Assembly: GCF_900106525.1 (NCBI RefSeq) | Contig: NZ_FNOG01000010.1 | Span: forward strand, 83,918 to 147,917 | Reading direction: 5' to 3' | DNA from: Lysobacter enzymogenes | GTDB lineage: Bacteria > Pseudomonadota > Gammaproteobacteria > Xanthomonadales > Xanthomonadaceae | DNA length: 64,000 nt | Shown: piece after piece, positions 9,117 through 18,461 of the stretch | Numbering within the stretch: the stretch's first letter is position 1 | Layout of the letters: every line of letters starts with the position of its first letter | Made by a program: the position numbers and the translations under genes | The notes under the pieces: generated by a model | Databases searched by the model: none | The model's input: the letters and a program-made list of their open reading frames with translations, nothing else | Told to the model about the DNA's origin: nothing

Positions 9117-9992
9117 TTAGGTTCGAAGGAACTCCATTTCCAGGAATTCGCTCATGCGGCGGGCGAACATCGCCGCGCTGTAGCGACTGCCCGTTTGGCC
9201 TTTACCGCTGCCCATCGCATGGATGCAGATCCCGTCGCCGTTTGCGTCGGTCCAGAGCATTCCGCTGTCGCCGCGAAACGTGCCGGCGCCATCGACGGCG
9301 ATCAACGCATCCACGTAGCATCCGTAGGCCTCGACCGCGACCAAATCGATGGTCCCGCGGATCGTCCCGTGCGCCGACACGCCTGTCACCCGCATTCCGA
9401 CGCTAGGAGCGCGAAGCTTCATCGGTCGCGCGCCGTCCACCAGCTTGAACGCGTGTTTGTCCTGGATCTGAAAGACCCCGATGTCGGAAAATCCGTAGTC
9501 TTCGATCGAGCCGGAGCCAGGGCTGACGAAGCGAAAGCCGCTTTGGCCGACCACCGCATAGGCGTTCTTGGCGTAGTCGTAGACCGAGATGGGGATTTCC
9601 CCCAGATCCGACGACTCGCCCTCCAGGCAGTGGGCGCAGGTGATCCCGTACGCGGTGCCGTCGATGTTCGCGAACGCCGAAACGATCCCTTGATGGTAGC
9701 CGTCGCTGCAGAAAGCGGCCTGCTTGTGCAGCCGCGACATCTGTAGGACATCGGTGCGGATCGTGCGGCCGTCGAGCTTCACGAACGAGGGGATGCGTTC
9801 TTGTCGTGTCAGTTTCGAGATCGGTTTTTTCGCATCGACGATGACGACCAATGCCGGTTCGCGCGTCAGCGCGCCATCGGTGCGCTTCAAGCCAAGTCCG
9901 GTTCCCTTGACGTGCGGTTTCCGCTGCAGTGTCGTCCGGCGCGCATCGCGCGCCGTGCCCAGGCGGCGGATCACGGTGCCGTGTGCCTTCAT
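9117..9992 (-). CDS. Trypsin-fold serine protease, Nal1-like, no signal peptide
   Basis: This 291-aa protein has a complete chymotrypsin-type triad order: His121 in GITCAHCLEG, Asp170 in FSDIGVF and Ser243 in FRGDSGML. The N-terminal part, GTGLGLKRTDG then ALVVIVDAKKP and ERIP, is the pattern seen in bacterial Nal1-like peptidases that lack export signals, so it probably acts in the cytoplasm. The start overlaps the stop of the upstream lipoprotein gene by about 4 bp, indicating translational coupling. Base composition looks lower in GC than in flanking genes, suggesting later acquisition. The substrate is unknown. It could be an accessory of the eCIS located just upstream on the same strand or an independent pair with the lipoprotein. 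Confidence 0.7.
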   Translation of the reverse strand: MKAHGTVIRRLGTARDARRTTLQRKPHVKGTGLGLKRTDGALTREPALVVIVDAKKPISKLTRQERIPSFVKLDGRTIRTDVLQMSRLHKQAAFCSDGYHQGIVSAFANIDGTAYGITCAHCLEGESSDLGEIPISVYDYAKNAYAVVGQSGFRFVSPGSGSIEDYGFSDIGVFQIQDKHAFKLVDGARPMKLRAPSVGMRVTGVSAHGTIRGTIDLVAVEAYGCYVDALIAVDGAGTFRGDSGMLWTDANGDGICIHAMGSGKGQTGSRYSAAMFARRMSEFLEMEFLRT

Positions 9993-10852
9993 TTCGCGGC
10001 CTTCGGGAAATCCACTTCCCGCAGGACGGTTATGCCGTCGACCGTCGCGATCTCATAGAGGCTGAAGGTCTGCGGCGGCGTTTCGGCCGGCTTGAGCTTT
10101 TTGGCCGCGCCGGCGACTTCCGCCGAGACCGAGGCGACCTGTCCCCAGAATTTCTTGCCGGGCTCGCTGGCGTTTTGGGTATCGCTGGGTTTGACGCCGG
10201 AAAGCGACTTCTGGGTCGATTCTACGCCTTTGGCGATGTCGGCTACTTTTGCGCCAGCGCCGGGCTGCTGCAAGGATGTCGCGTGTTTGTCCAGGGCTTT
10301 GGCGATCTGGCCCAACGTGGCTTTCTGGTTCTTAGTGACCACCGATGCGTATGCGTCGTCGTCGAGAAGACCGCTCAAAGTAGTCGATGCCGCCGCCAGC
10401 GTATCGGCCGCCTCCTTGAGCTCCGCATCGGTCGCTTCCTTGCGCAGCATTACCGACGCCTCCGCGCGGGTCTTGGCGGCGGTGGCGAGACTCCCCGGGA
10501 CACCGGCGAGTGAGGTGATCAGTTCGGTGATCTTGGGATCGGTCTGCTGACCGACCGTGGTGAGGATGCCGTTGGAGAATGCGAGATCGAGCTTCGACGA
10601 ACCCAGCCCGGCCACGGTGCGCGCGTAGTACGGCTGGCTCAGATCCGGCAGATACACGACCTCGACACTGACCGGAGCTGCCTGAGCCCCAGTGCGCGCC
10701 ACCAGAATGTAGGGCTTGGGCGCATAGAATTTGATGCCGACTTCGTTTCTCGATGCTCCAGTACCGTCGTAGACGGAAATATGCCCGCACGCTGCGACCA
10801 GCAAGAGCGCGGCAAGGGCCGATGCGTGCGCAAACATCCTTTGTATTTTCAT
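9989..10852 (-). CDS. Lipoprotein of unknown function, coupled to the serine protease
   Basis: This 287-aa protein has a type II signal peptide with lipobox LVAAC (Cys22), so it is anchored in a membrane, probably on the periplasmic side. The mature part begins with a short beta-rich domain (YAPKPYILVAR, VSVEVVYLPDLSQPYYARTVAG). It continues as a long Ala/Lys-rich helical region with heptad character (about residues 115-240) and ends with a small VDGITVLREV segment. I do not recognise the family. It overlaps the protease gene by about 4 bp and begins 270 bp downstream of the last eCIS gene, after an AT-rich stretch near 10975-11000 that could hold its promoter. Confidence 0.7.
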   Translation of the reverse strand: MKIQRMFAHASALAALLLVAACGHISVYDGTGASRNEVGIKFYAPKPYILVARTGAQAAPVSVEVVYLPDLSQPYYARTVAGLGSSKLDLAFSNGILTTVGQQTDPKITELITSLAGVPGSLATAAKTRAEASVMLRKEATDAELKEAADTLAAASTTLSGLLDDDAYASVVTKNQKATLGQIAKALDKHATSLQQPGAGAKVADIAKGVESTQKSLSGVKPSDTQNASEPGKKFWGQVASVSAEVAGAAKKLKPAETPPQTFSLYEIATVDGITVLREVDFPKAAK

Positions 10853-11026
10853 GGCTGTTTCCCCCGTTGGTACTTGCTCACTACGCCGTACACAAGAGGA
10901 AGCGGCCAGATTGAAGGGGCCGGATTGTGTATCTCACCGACAGACGCGCCGTGCTCCGCCAATCTGCATGTTTCGGCATTTTTAGTATGTATAAACTGCG
11001 GCTTTGGCTTGGCAGTTCGTTATGAA

Positions 11027-11051
11027 CGATGCCGGTGGCGCGCCGGCATCG
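11027..11051. terminator. Hairpin after the last eCIS gene
   Basis: A 9-bp inverted repeat (CGATGCCGG / CCGGCATCG) with a 7-nt loop lies about 70 bp beyond the stop of the DUF6519 gene, in the 270-bp gap before the lipoprotein. No clear T-run follows on the minus strand, so the eCIS transcript may be only partly terminated here. Confidence 0.35.
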
Positions 11052-11122
11052 TCGCTTGCCGGCGCGTCATCTCGCGTCGCGTGTCGCGGAGCGCTCGGCC
11101 CAGCGCCCGATGCCGAATGCGC

Positions 11123-12730
11123 TCAGCCATCTTTTCGCTTGGTCGTGCTCTTTGCGGCTTTGGTGACTGAGGTGTTGGTTTCCTGAGCCTTGGCCACCGC
11201 CGCCACCGCCGCCGGCGCCGCCGTATCGGCCACTGGCTTGACCGGCGCACGCACCGCGTCCTCGCGCACCCGCCCCTGCAGCAGCCCGCAGGTGCTGGTC
11301 GGATGCACCAAACAGCGGCACGGCGTTTCCGCGCTCGGGTTGCCGTCGGAGTTGGGGCCGACGAAGCCCAGCGGGGCGTATTGCGCATCGGCGGCGCGCG
11401 GCGGTTGGTAGACGGGCTGGCCGGCGGCGTCTTGCGGCCAGTCGATGCGGCCGGTGGTGCGCGCCGGGATCAGCCAGTAATCGCCGCTGCGGTAATCGCC
11501 GTCGGCGGCGAAGCGCACTTGCACGCCGTCTTCCAGGTCGATCCATTCGTAGTCGCCGTTGTTGTCGGTCACCGGCACCGCGCCGTCGCGCAGGCGGATG
11601 TCGCCGTTGGCGCTCTGGTCCCAGCGCCGCACCTTGGTGCCGGGGCCGGCGAGGCGGTCTTGTTCGGCGGTCAGGATCAGCACATTGCCCTCGACGCTGG
11701 CGATGCGGCACAGCGAGCCGGATTGGCCGAGCAGGTCGTCGTCTTCGTCGCTGAGCTCGATCCACTGCGCGTCGCGGAAATCGCGCGGGTTGGCCACTTC
11801 CAGGCGGCTGCCGCCGCCGCCGATCCAGCGGGTGAGCACGCTGCCGTTGTCGCGCGACCATTTGAACGTGGCGACGGCGCCGTCTTCGTTGCCGCGGTGG
11901 ATCTCGACCCGATACAGCTGGTTCTCGGCGCCGCGGTATTCCGCATCGGGGCTGACGATGCACGGGTCGTCCAGGCGTTCGGGCGGTTGCAGCCGCGCGG
12001 CCAGGCTCGGCGCGTCGCGCTCGAACAGCGCCAGCGGCGCCGCGCAGCCCTGGCGGTAGTCTTCGCTCAACTGGGAGATGCGCTCGTGCAGATCGTCCAG
12101 GCGCTGCTGCAGGCGCGCTTGTTCGGCGGCGTCCTGAGTCGTGCCGAGGCGCTGCTTGGTCGCCTCATAACGCTCCTTCAGCGCGCTTTCGATTTCCTCC
12201 AGCGCCAGCGCGCGCACCTGCCACACCACTTGCGCGCGGCTGCAGGTGTCCGGCCCGCCCAGCGCGACCTCGCGCAGCGACGGCCATTCCACGCTGGTGA
12301 TATGGCGCTCCCACACTTTCAGGTAGACCCAGAAGCGGGCGTCGTCGTCGCGGCTGGAGGATTCCAGCCAGCGCCGCAGCGGATCGCCGGAGCCGGTGTC
12401 TTTACCTTGCGGCTGCGGGCGGAAGTGCGGCTGGTCGATGTAGTCGCAGCCTTCGCTTTCGCACAGGATGCCCTGCACGTAATAGCGGCCGGCGCCGATG
12501 GCCAGGCTCAGCGCGCCGTCCTCGCCTTGCAGTTGCAGGTCGAACCCGGCGTTGTCGACCGGCGCGGCGTAGGGGCCGAACAGATCGCGCGCGAGCGTGC
12601 GCAGGTAGTGCAGCAAGATCGCGCTCTGCTCGTTGGGATCCGCGTCCAGGGTGACCCGGCCCTGTTGCAGCAGCACCTGGCTGAAATGGTTGCGGGGGTC
12701 GAAGCTCACCCGCGAGAAGTCGCCTTTCAT
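11123..12730 (-). CDS. DUF6519 eCIS-associated protein
   Basis: This 535-aa protein begins MKGDFSRVSFDPRNHFSQV and continues with QQGRVTLDADPNEQ, the hallmark opening of the DUF6519 family found at the end of many eCIS loci. The middle (about residues 170-230) is helical/coiled. It is followed by beta-rich segments (ENQLYRVEIHRG, FKWSRDNGSV) and a cysteine segment TPCRCLVHPTSTCG near residue 480, before an Ala/Lys-rich low-complexity tail. It is the last gene of the eCIS operon, 17 bp after the gpI-like gene. The role is not established. Position and size suggest a baseplate-peripheral or surface-exposed particle component, possibly a fibre or receptor-contact protein. Confidence 0.8.
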   Translation of the reverse strand: MKGDFSRVSFDPRNHFSQVLLQQGRVTLDADPNEQSAILLHYLRTLARDLFGPYAAPVDNAGFDLQLQGEDGALSLAIGAGRYYVQGILCESEGCDYIDQPHFRPQPQGKDTGSGDPLRRWLESSSRDDDARFWVYLKVWERHITSVEWPSLREVALGGPDTCSRAQVVWQVRALALEEIESALKERYEATKQRLGTTQDAAEQARLQQRLDDLHERISQLSEDYRQGCAAPLALFERDAPSLAARLQPPERLDDPCIVSPDAEYRGAENQLYRVEIHRGNEDGAVATFKWSRDNGSVLTRWIGGGGSRLEVANPRDFRDAQWIELSDEDDDLLGQSGSLCRIASVEGNVLILTAEQDRLAGPGTKVRRWDQSANGDIRLRDGAVPVTDNNGDYEWIDLEDGVQVRFAADGDYRSGDYWLIPARTTGRIDWPQDAAGQPVYQPPRAADAQYAPLGFVGPNSDGNPSAETPCRCLVHPTSTCGLLQGRVREDAVRAPVKPVADTAAPAAVAAVAKAQETNTSVTKAAKSTTKRKDG

Positions 12731-12747
12731 GTCTGTGTCCTTTCAGG

Positions 12748-15024
12748 TCAGTCGGCAAGGAGAAGTCCGACCGTCATGCCGGCCGGGGTGTGCTGGTCCA
12801 GGCGCGCGCGCAGGTTGGCTTGGCGCTGGGGTTCGTAGAGGTTGTGGTAGACGCCGGGCTCGGACTGGTCGTCGGCGCCGCGCAGCAACTCGGGCGCGCA
12901 TTCGGCGGCGAGGCGGGCGTAGCCGGGGCGGCCGTAGCGCCGCGATTGGTAGCGCGGGCGCAGGCGCAGCCGTTCGGCCGCGATCAGTTCCTGTTCCACC
13001 GCCGCCGGCAGTTTTTTCGCCCGCACCGCGGCGATGGCCTCGTCGGGTTGGCAACGGTAGCGGCGCGGCGTGCGGCAACGGCAGGGCACATAGCAAAAGC
13101 GCATGCAGCCCAACTGGCGGCGGGCGACGTTGAGGCAGTCGTTGAACAGGCTGTTCTCGGCCAGCTCCACCGCGTGCACCTCGACCGTGCCGAACACGGT
13201 GCAGCGGCGCATGCTCAGGCAGACGTGGGCGACCGCGGCGGCCGGCGCGCCGATCGCCTGTTCGCGCGGGCCGGCGGCGTCGACGATGCTGTCTTCGATC
13301 GACAGCGCGATCGGATCGGTGCCGACTTCGTCTTCCTGCACCTGGATCGAACCCAGGATGCTGTGGCTCACCTTGACCTGGGCGCGCACGCCGTGCAGTT
13401 CCAGGCTCGGCTCGGCCGGACGCTCGGGGTCGCAGCCGCAGTCGATGGCCCATCCGGGCACCAGGGTGCAATGGCGGATCGACACTTCGGCGCCGCAGTC
13501 GGGCAGGCCTTGCGCGAGCTCGGCGTAGGTGCCCGGTTCGCGCGGCGCGCACACGTGCAGCGGGCGGCCGGTCAGCAGGATGCCGTCGAGATGGAAGCGG
13601 CTGCCGGCGTCGAGTTCGACCGTCAACGCGTCGGGCAGGTCGGTCTGCCAGTCGATCAGACGGATCACCGGGCGCACGCCGTCGGCCGCGCGCAGGGTCA
13701 GCGACTGGCCGGGGCGCAGGCGGATGTGCAGCGGCTCCACCCACACCCCGCTGTGCAGCAGCTCGATCACCGCGTGCTGCGGCGCCTGTTCGTTCCACTG
13801 GCGCAGCGCGTCGCCGATGCGCGGCACCACCGGCGGCAGCTCGCCGTCGTCGCCGGCCGCCGCAGCGGCTTCGCTGTCGCCGACGCGGTACAGCGCGAAC
13901 GCCTGCGCCGGGTCGCGCAGGCCGCGCAGATATTCGCCGCCGCCCAGGTCGGCGGCGAAGCCGTAGCGATAGCTCACCCGCACGCCTTTCTTCGGCACCT
14001 GCGACGGCGGGAACATCAGCCGGCCCAGCACCGGGTCGATCGCGACCTTGCCGCGCGGCGTGCGGTAGCGCCAGCCGCTGAGGTCGGCGACCACCACCGC
14101 GCTGGCCGGCACCGGTTCGCCGTCGCCGCCGCCGCCGGCCCATTGCTCGGCCCACACCGCCAGGCTGGCGTCGCTGCCGTATTCGGCGGCCAGGCCGTCG
14201 CGCAGCGCGCGCCGGCTCAGCGGCAAGGGCAGGTTGGTTTCGTCGGCGAGATGGCTGGGGTCGGTCTCCGGCCGCGGCTTGCGGTACAGCGGCGCGTCCT
14301 GGCCGAGCACGCTGAAGGTGTAGCAGTGCGGGCCGGCGTCTTCCACGCAATACGCCGGCGTGCGCGTGACCGGATAGCTGCGCATGCGCCAGGCGAACAC
14401 GCCGACGCTGGGAATGTCGTAGCGGCCCACGCGCCGGTGCGAGGCGATGCGGCGCACATCCACGCTGTGGGCGAGCGAATCGAACGGGCCGTCGCAGCGT
14501 TCCAGCGCCGCGCCGTCACGCAGGCTGGCGGTGCCCAAGCGGTCGCTATGCAGATGATTGATGTCCTGAGCGCGATCGAGCAATTTGAAGAACTCGACCG
14601 CGCGCGTCGGCCAGCCGGCGACGTCGTAGGCCAGGTCTTCCAGCAGCGCGACCGTACCCTTGCGCCGGCGCTGCGCGATCAGATGCGCGACCTCGCGCCG
14701 CGGCACCAGCGCGCGGTTGAGCGCCTGTCCGGCCGCGCCGAGTTCGCGCGAGAGCGCGCCGGCGGCCAGCACCGGGCGATAGCCGAGCAGGTCGGCCAGG
14801 TACGGCACCGCCCAGTCGTCGGCGGTTTCCACGAACCAGTTGTCGTAGAGCCGGGCGATATCGTCCTCGACCAGATTCATCTGCTCGGCGATGGTGCGCA
14901 GCAGCGCCTGCAGGGGATAGCCCTGCTCGGCGTCGCGGATGCGGTGGATCGCCGGCAGCAGCCGGTACAGGCGGTCGATGCGCGGCGGGGCGTGCAGCGA
15001 AGGAATGTCCATGTCGTCGCTCAC
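12748..15024 (-). CDS. Baseplate protein gpI-like with C-terminal beta-helix-like region
   Basis: From the GTG at 15024 (GTGA overlap with the upstream stop; an ATG four codons later at 15012 is the alternative) this is 758 aa. The N-terminal about 200 residues (RLYRLLPAIHRIRDAEQG, LLRTIAEQMNLVEDDIARLYDNWF, VPYLADLLGYRP) match phage tail protein I/baseplate wedge proteins. The C-terminal third shows ladder-like repeats (VKVSHSILGSIQV, ALSIEDSIVDAAG, MRRCTVFGTVEVHAVELAENSLFND), typical of a right-handed beta-helix. A Cys-rich CMRFCYVPCRCRTPRRYRC segment follows. In the particle the N-terminus should join the wedge while the helix could project outward. It is the most fibre-like protein of this eCIS. 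Confidence 0.82.
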   Translation of the reverse strand: MSDDMDIPSLHAPPRIDRLYRLLPAIHRIRDAEQGYPLQALLRTIAEQMNLVEDDIARLYDNWFVETADDWAVPYLADLLGYRPVLAAGALSRELGAAGQALNRALVPRREVAHLIAQRRRKGTVALLEDLAYDVAGWPTRAVEFFKLLDRAQDINHLHSDRLGTASLRDGAALERCDGPFDSLAHSVDVRRIASHRRVGRYDIPSVGVFAWRMRSYPVTRTPAYCVEDAGPHCYTFSVLGQDAPLYRKPRPETDPSHLADETNLPLPLSRRALRDGLAAEYGSDASLAVWAEQWAGGGGDGEPVPASAVVVADLSGWRYRTPRGKVAIDPVLGRLMFPPSQVPKKGVRVSYRYGFAADLGGGEYLRGLRDPAQAFALYRVGDSEAAAAAGDDGELPPVVPRIGDALRQWNEQAPQHAVIELLHSGVWVEPLHIRLRPGQSLTLRAADGVRPVIRLIDWQTDLPDALTVELDAGSRFHLDGILLTGRPLHVCAPREPGTYAELAQGLPDCGAEVSIRHCTLVPGWAIDCGCDPERPAEPSLELHGVRAQVKVSHSILGSIQVQEDEVGTDPIALSIEDSIVDAAGPREQAIGAPAAAVAHVCLSMRRCTVFGTVEVHAVELAENSLFNDCLNVARRQLGCMRFCYVPCRCRTPRRYRCQPDEAIAAVRAKKLPAAVEQELIAAERLRLRPRYQSRRYGRPGYARLAAECAPELLRGADDQSEPGVYHNLYEPQRQANLRARLDQHTPAGMTVGLLLAD

Positions 15025-18000
15025 TGGACCGGGTTGAGGATCAAGGTGTCGGGCACGGCGGTGGCGAAGAACGCCAGCTGGCCCGGACGGATGCGTTCGC
15101 CCTCGGCCTGGGCGCGCTGCGCGTCCACCCGCGCCGGCGGCTGCAAGGGTTCGTAGTCGTCTTCGCCGTTGGCGGTGTTCTCGTCGGAATCGCCGTCGAG
15201 GATCCAGCGCACGGTGTCGGTGATTTCGTCCTGGGTGATCAGGCGGCGCTGCTGGGTGTGCCAGTCCAGCGTGGTCTCGGGGATCGCGCCGAAGCTGTCG
15301 ACGTCGACCCAGTCGATGCCGCGCACCGACTGCATCGCCGCGACCAGTTCGCACAGCAGCGCCGGCTGGGCGATGGCGCGGGCGTGGAAGCCGAAGCGGT
15401 CGAGCAGGCGCTCGCGCACGGCCTGCGACACCGGTTCCCATTGATAGCCGGGCAGCAGCTTGAGCTTGGCCTGCAGCACCAGCGCCAGGCGCTCGCGCAT
15501 CGCCACCTGTACGGTCAGCGCGGGGTCGCCGAGTTCGCGCAGCGCGGTCAGCAGGTTGCGGTAGAGGTCGGAGTCCTCGTCGATGGGCATGTCGTCGACG
15601 CCGGCGACGGTGAGGTGGACCAGCTCGCGCGTACCGTCGCCCAAGCGCACCGCGTCGGCCTTGGCGATGCCGGCGAACATGCGGGTGAAGTCGGCGTAGT
15701 CCGACAGCGACACCAGCCGGTCCAGCGCCATCAGCGAACGCGGCGCGTTCTCGCGGATCAGCTCCAGGCTTTCGCGGTCGGCGCCGCCGGAGGCGCGCAG
15801 CGGGTTGACCACGTCCTTGATCCCGAGCGGGCGGCTGACCAGCAGCGAGATCTGCCCGGCGCGCACGTTGCCGCCGGCGCCGATGCCGTTGCGGTACTGC
15901 GCGCGCAGGTTCTCGAAGCCGCTGGGCGGGCGCAGCCCGTGTTCGCCGTCGCCGAAGATCACCTGGGTGACGCCGTCGTCGCCGGTGAGGGTGACGAAAG
16001 CGCGCGCGTCCGCGTTCAGTGCGGCCAGGTTGGCGGCTTCTTGCCATTGCACGCCGTCGACCAACACCTTGAGCGTGCTCGCCGCGCCGGCCGCGGTCGG
16101 CGCGGGGCGCCAGGTCAGCGGCGGCTGACGCAAGGCGAAGCGCTGCATCGGCTGGCGCGCATCGCTGCTGCCGAGCACTTCGCTGCGGCTCTCGCCGTGG
16201 CTGGCCGGGACCACGTTGGCGTGGATGCGCAGGCCGTCGCGGTAGTAGGTGTTGGCCAGCGAAGTCGCCAGATGCAGGGTGGTGTGCGGTCGGTCGCCGG
16301 GCAGGTAGGGGTCGTAGCCGTGCTCGAGGCCGGCGACCATCATCAGCTCGCTGGCGCGCACGCCGCGCACGCCCGCGATGTCGCTGCGCTCGCCTTCGAC
16401 CACGACCCAGCGGCCCGATTGCAGTTGCTGGTGCAGCGGGCCCAGTTCCAGGACGGCGCCGGACACGTCGTTAAGGATCGGCTCGGCCGAGGGCTGCAAC
16501 TGTTTGCGCTGCGGATGCAGCCAGGTGCGGCGCAGCTCGGCGATGTCGGCGGTGCCGTCCTTGCCGGCTTCGACCTTGCGCCAGCTGGTGGCGACGCCGT
16601 CGATGCCGAACTCCAGCGCGGTGCTCTCGCTGGAGATGCCGTACGCGTTGCGCGGGCCGGTGCGCGCGCTGGCGACGGTGAGGATGCGGTAATCCGGCAG
16701 GCCGCTGTCGCCGGGCCGCGCGACCAGGACCAGATCGCCCTGCGCCAGCAGCGGCAGCGACTTGCCGAGGAAGGCGTTGCTGTTGTTTTCATCGCCCGCG
16801 TACAGCCAGTCGCCCCAGTTCTGCACCGCCGGCACCTTGTTGTTGACGATCTCCGGCATCGGCCGCCCGCTGGCGGCGCCGAACAGCGCTTCGCCGGCGC
16901 CGAGCGAATACAGCGCGGTGAGGTGCTGGTACGGAATCTGGGTGTCCACCTGGGCGCCGCGCCAGGCTTGGTAATAGCTGTCCTTCAGGCGCGGAGCGAA
17001 CTCGGTGATGAGCTGCGGCTGCAGGTCGGCGCCGTAATCGAAAGCGCTGCGCAGGTCGCGGCGCAGCCGCTGCGGGCTGGCGGCCTGGACCACCGGCTTG
17101 CGCAGCAGGCCGTCGACGAAGCGGTCGGGCGAGGAGGTGGCCACGGCCGATGCGGACGGCTGCAGCTTGCGGATCGACTCGCCGAATTCCTGGATCAGCT
17201 GGATCGATTCTTCTTCCTCGGCGCCGCTGCCGAGCAGGCCGTCCCAGTCCTGCAACGGCGCGACCTGCACGCCTTGCTCGATCTGGCCCAGCAGGGTTTC
17301 GGCGTTTTCGACCGCGCGCGCATCGCCTTCGCCCTGGCCGATCCGCCACTTCAGCCGCACGATCAGCAGCTTGAGCAGCGACAGCGCCTGGGTCAGCACC
17401 GCGGCCAACGGCAGCTGCACGCGCTTGATCGCGTCGTCGAATTCGTCCAGCGGCGTCAGCGCCGCGCCGGACACGCCCTCGGCGATGCGCTGATGCCATT
17501 GCGCCAGCGGCCAGTGCGGCGCGCCCAGGCGCACCGCCGATTGCAGCGCGCGCGCCCGCGCCAGCGCGGTCGAGCTGCCGTTGCCCTGGCTTTGCAATTG
17601 TTCGAGCTTGCCGATCAGCACCGCCAGCGGCGGCAGCGCCTGCGCCAGCAGCGGTTGCAGCGGCTGCAGCGAGATCGCGCTGCGCTTGGCGATGAAGTCG
17701 GCCTCCACCGCGGTGACGCGGCGGACCTGATACACCGCGTTGGCGCCGGCGCCGAACTGGAACAGCAGCAGTTCGCCGCTCTGCACGCCGCTGTCGGCGC
17801 CATCGACATAGACCGTGCCGAGCGACAGCACGCTGCCGCTGTCGATGGCCTGCGGGCGTTCGCGCCGGATCTGCAAGTCGTTCCATTCGCGCCGCGCCTG
17901 CAGCGGCGCGTCGGTCTCGAACGATTGCGGGGTCTCGTCGGGGCCGGGCAGGCTCTGCGCGCGCGTGCCGACCGGCAGGTCGACCGGCTCGGCCTGGTTG

Positions 18001-18461
18001 TCGTCGACGGTGTAGGACAGGAACACGCTGGCCGACACGCCCGGACGCGGCGCGTAGCCGACCAGACGCGCCATCTCCACCAGCGAGCGGCGCTCGGTCG
18101 CGGTGCGCACATAGCCTTCGTTGGCGATGCGTTCCTGGTAGAACGTCAGTACGTCGGCGACCGTGGCCCAGGCGTCGAGCAAGGCGATGGCCGGGTCGGC
18201 CGGGTCGCGCGTGGTCAGCGCCTGCAGCGGCCGCAGCGTGCGCGGCGGCTGGCCGTCGTCGCCGGCGGTCTCCACTTCCATGCTCGGCAGACGCGCGGTC
18301 ATGCTGGCCATGAAGCGGCCGTGGGTGCCGACGCGATAGTTCAGCGCGGGCAGGCCCGGCCGGTTGGCGACATCGACCGGGGTGGCCGCGGCGACGCCGT
18401 CGCAGCAACCGCAAGCGCCGTCGCCGCAGGCGCCGCCGCAACCGCAGGACAGGGAATTCAT
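15021..18461 (-). CDS. Large baseplate wedge protein (TIGR02243/gpJ-like) with Cys-rich N-terminus
   Basis: This 1146-aa protein belongs to the putative baseplate assembly family related to phage gpJ/Afp11. The segment LDAWATVADVLTFYQERIANEGYVRTATER (about residues 90-120) is diagnostic. The C-terminal part (SLMALDRLVSLSDYADFTRMFAGIAKADAVRL) matches the gpJ wedge domain. A helical insert of about 250 residues lies near 270-480. The first 20 residues contain six cysteines (CGC...C...CGCC), an unusual metal-site-like extension. The ATG at 18461 is preceded by GGAGGTGG and overlaps the upstream stop by 4 bp. It forms the outer ring of the eCIS baseplate with the next protein. Confidence 0.88.
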   Translation of the reverse strand: MNSLSCGCGGACGDGACGCCDGVAAATPVDVANRPGLPALNYRVGTHGRFMASMTARLPSMEVETAGDDGQPPRTLRPLQALTTRDPADPAIALLDAWATVADVLTFYQERIANEGYVRTATERRSLVEMARLVGYAPRPGVSASVFLSYTVDDNQAEPVDLPVGTRAQSLPGPDETPQSFETDAPLQARREWNDLQIRRERPQAIDSGSVLSLGTVYVDGADSGVQSGELLLFQFGAGANAVYQVRRVTAVEADFIAKRSAISLQPLQPLLAQALPPLAVLIGKLEQLQSQGNGSSTALARARALQSAVRLGAPHWPLAQWHQRIAEGVSGAALTPLDEFDDAIKRVQLPLAAVLTQALSLLKLLIVRLKWRIGQGEGDARAVENAETLLGQIEQGVQVAPLQDWDGLLGSGAEEEESIQLIQEFGESIRKLQPSASAVATSSPDRFVDGLLRKPVVQAASPQRLRRDLRSAFDYGADLQPQLITEFAPRLKDSYYQAWRGAQVDTQIPYQHLTALYSLGAGEALFGAASGRPMPEIVNNKVPAVQNWGDWLYAGDENNSNAFLGKSLPLLAQGDLVLVARPGDSGLPDYRILTVASARTGPRNAYGISSESTALEFGIDGVATSWRKVEAGKDGTADIAELRRTWLHPQRKQLQPSAEPILNDVSGAVLELGPLHQQLQSGRWVVVEGERSDIAGVRGVRASELMMVAGLEHGYDPYLPGDRPHTTLHLATSLANTYYRDGLRIHANVVPASHGESRSEVLGSSDARQPMQRFALRQPPLTWRPAPTAAGAASTLKVLVDGVQWQEAANLAALNADARAFVTLTGDDGVTQVIFGDGEHGLRPPSGFENLRAQYRNGIGAGGNVRAGQISLLVSRPLGIKDVVNPLRASGGADRESLELIRENAPRSLMALDRLVSLSDYADFTRMFAGIAKADAVRLGDGTRELVHLTVAGVDDMPIDEDSDLYRNLLTALRELGDPALTVQVAMRERLALVLQAKLKLLPGYQWEPVSQAVRERLLDRFGFHARAIAQPALLCELVAAMQSVRGIDWVDVDSFGAIPETTLDWHTQQRRLITQDEITDTVRWILDGDSDENTANGEDDYEPLQPPARVDAQRAQAEGERIRPGQLAFFATAVPDTLILNPVQ

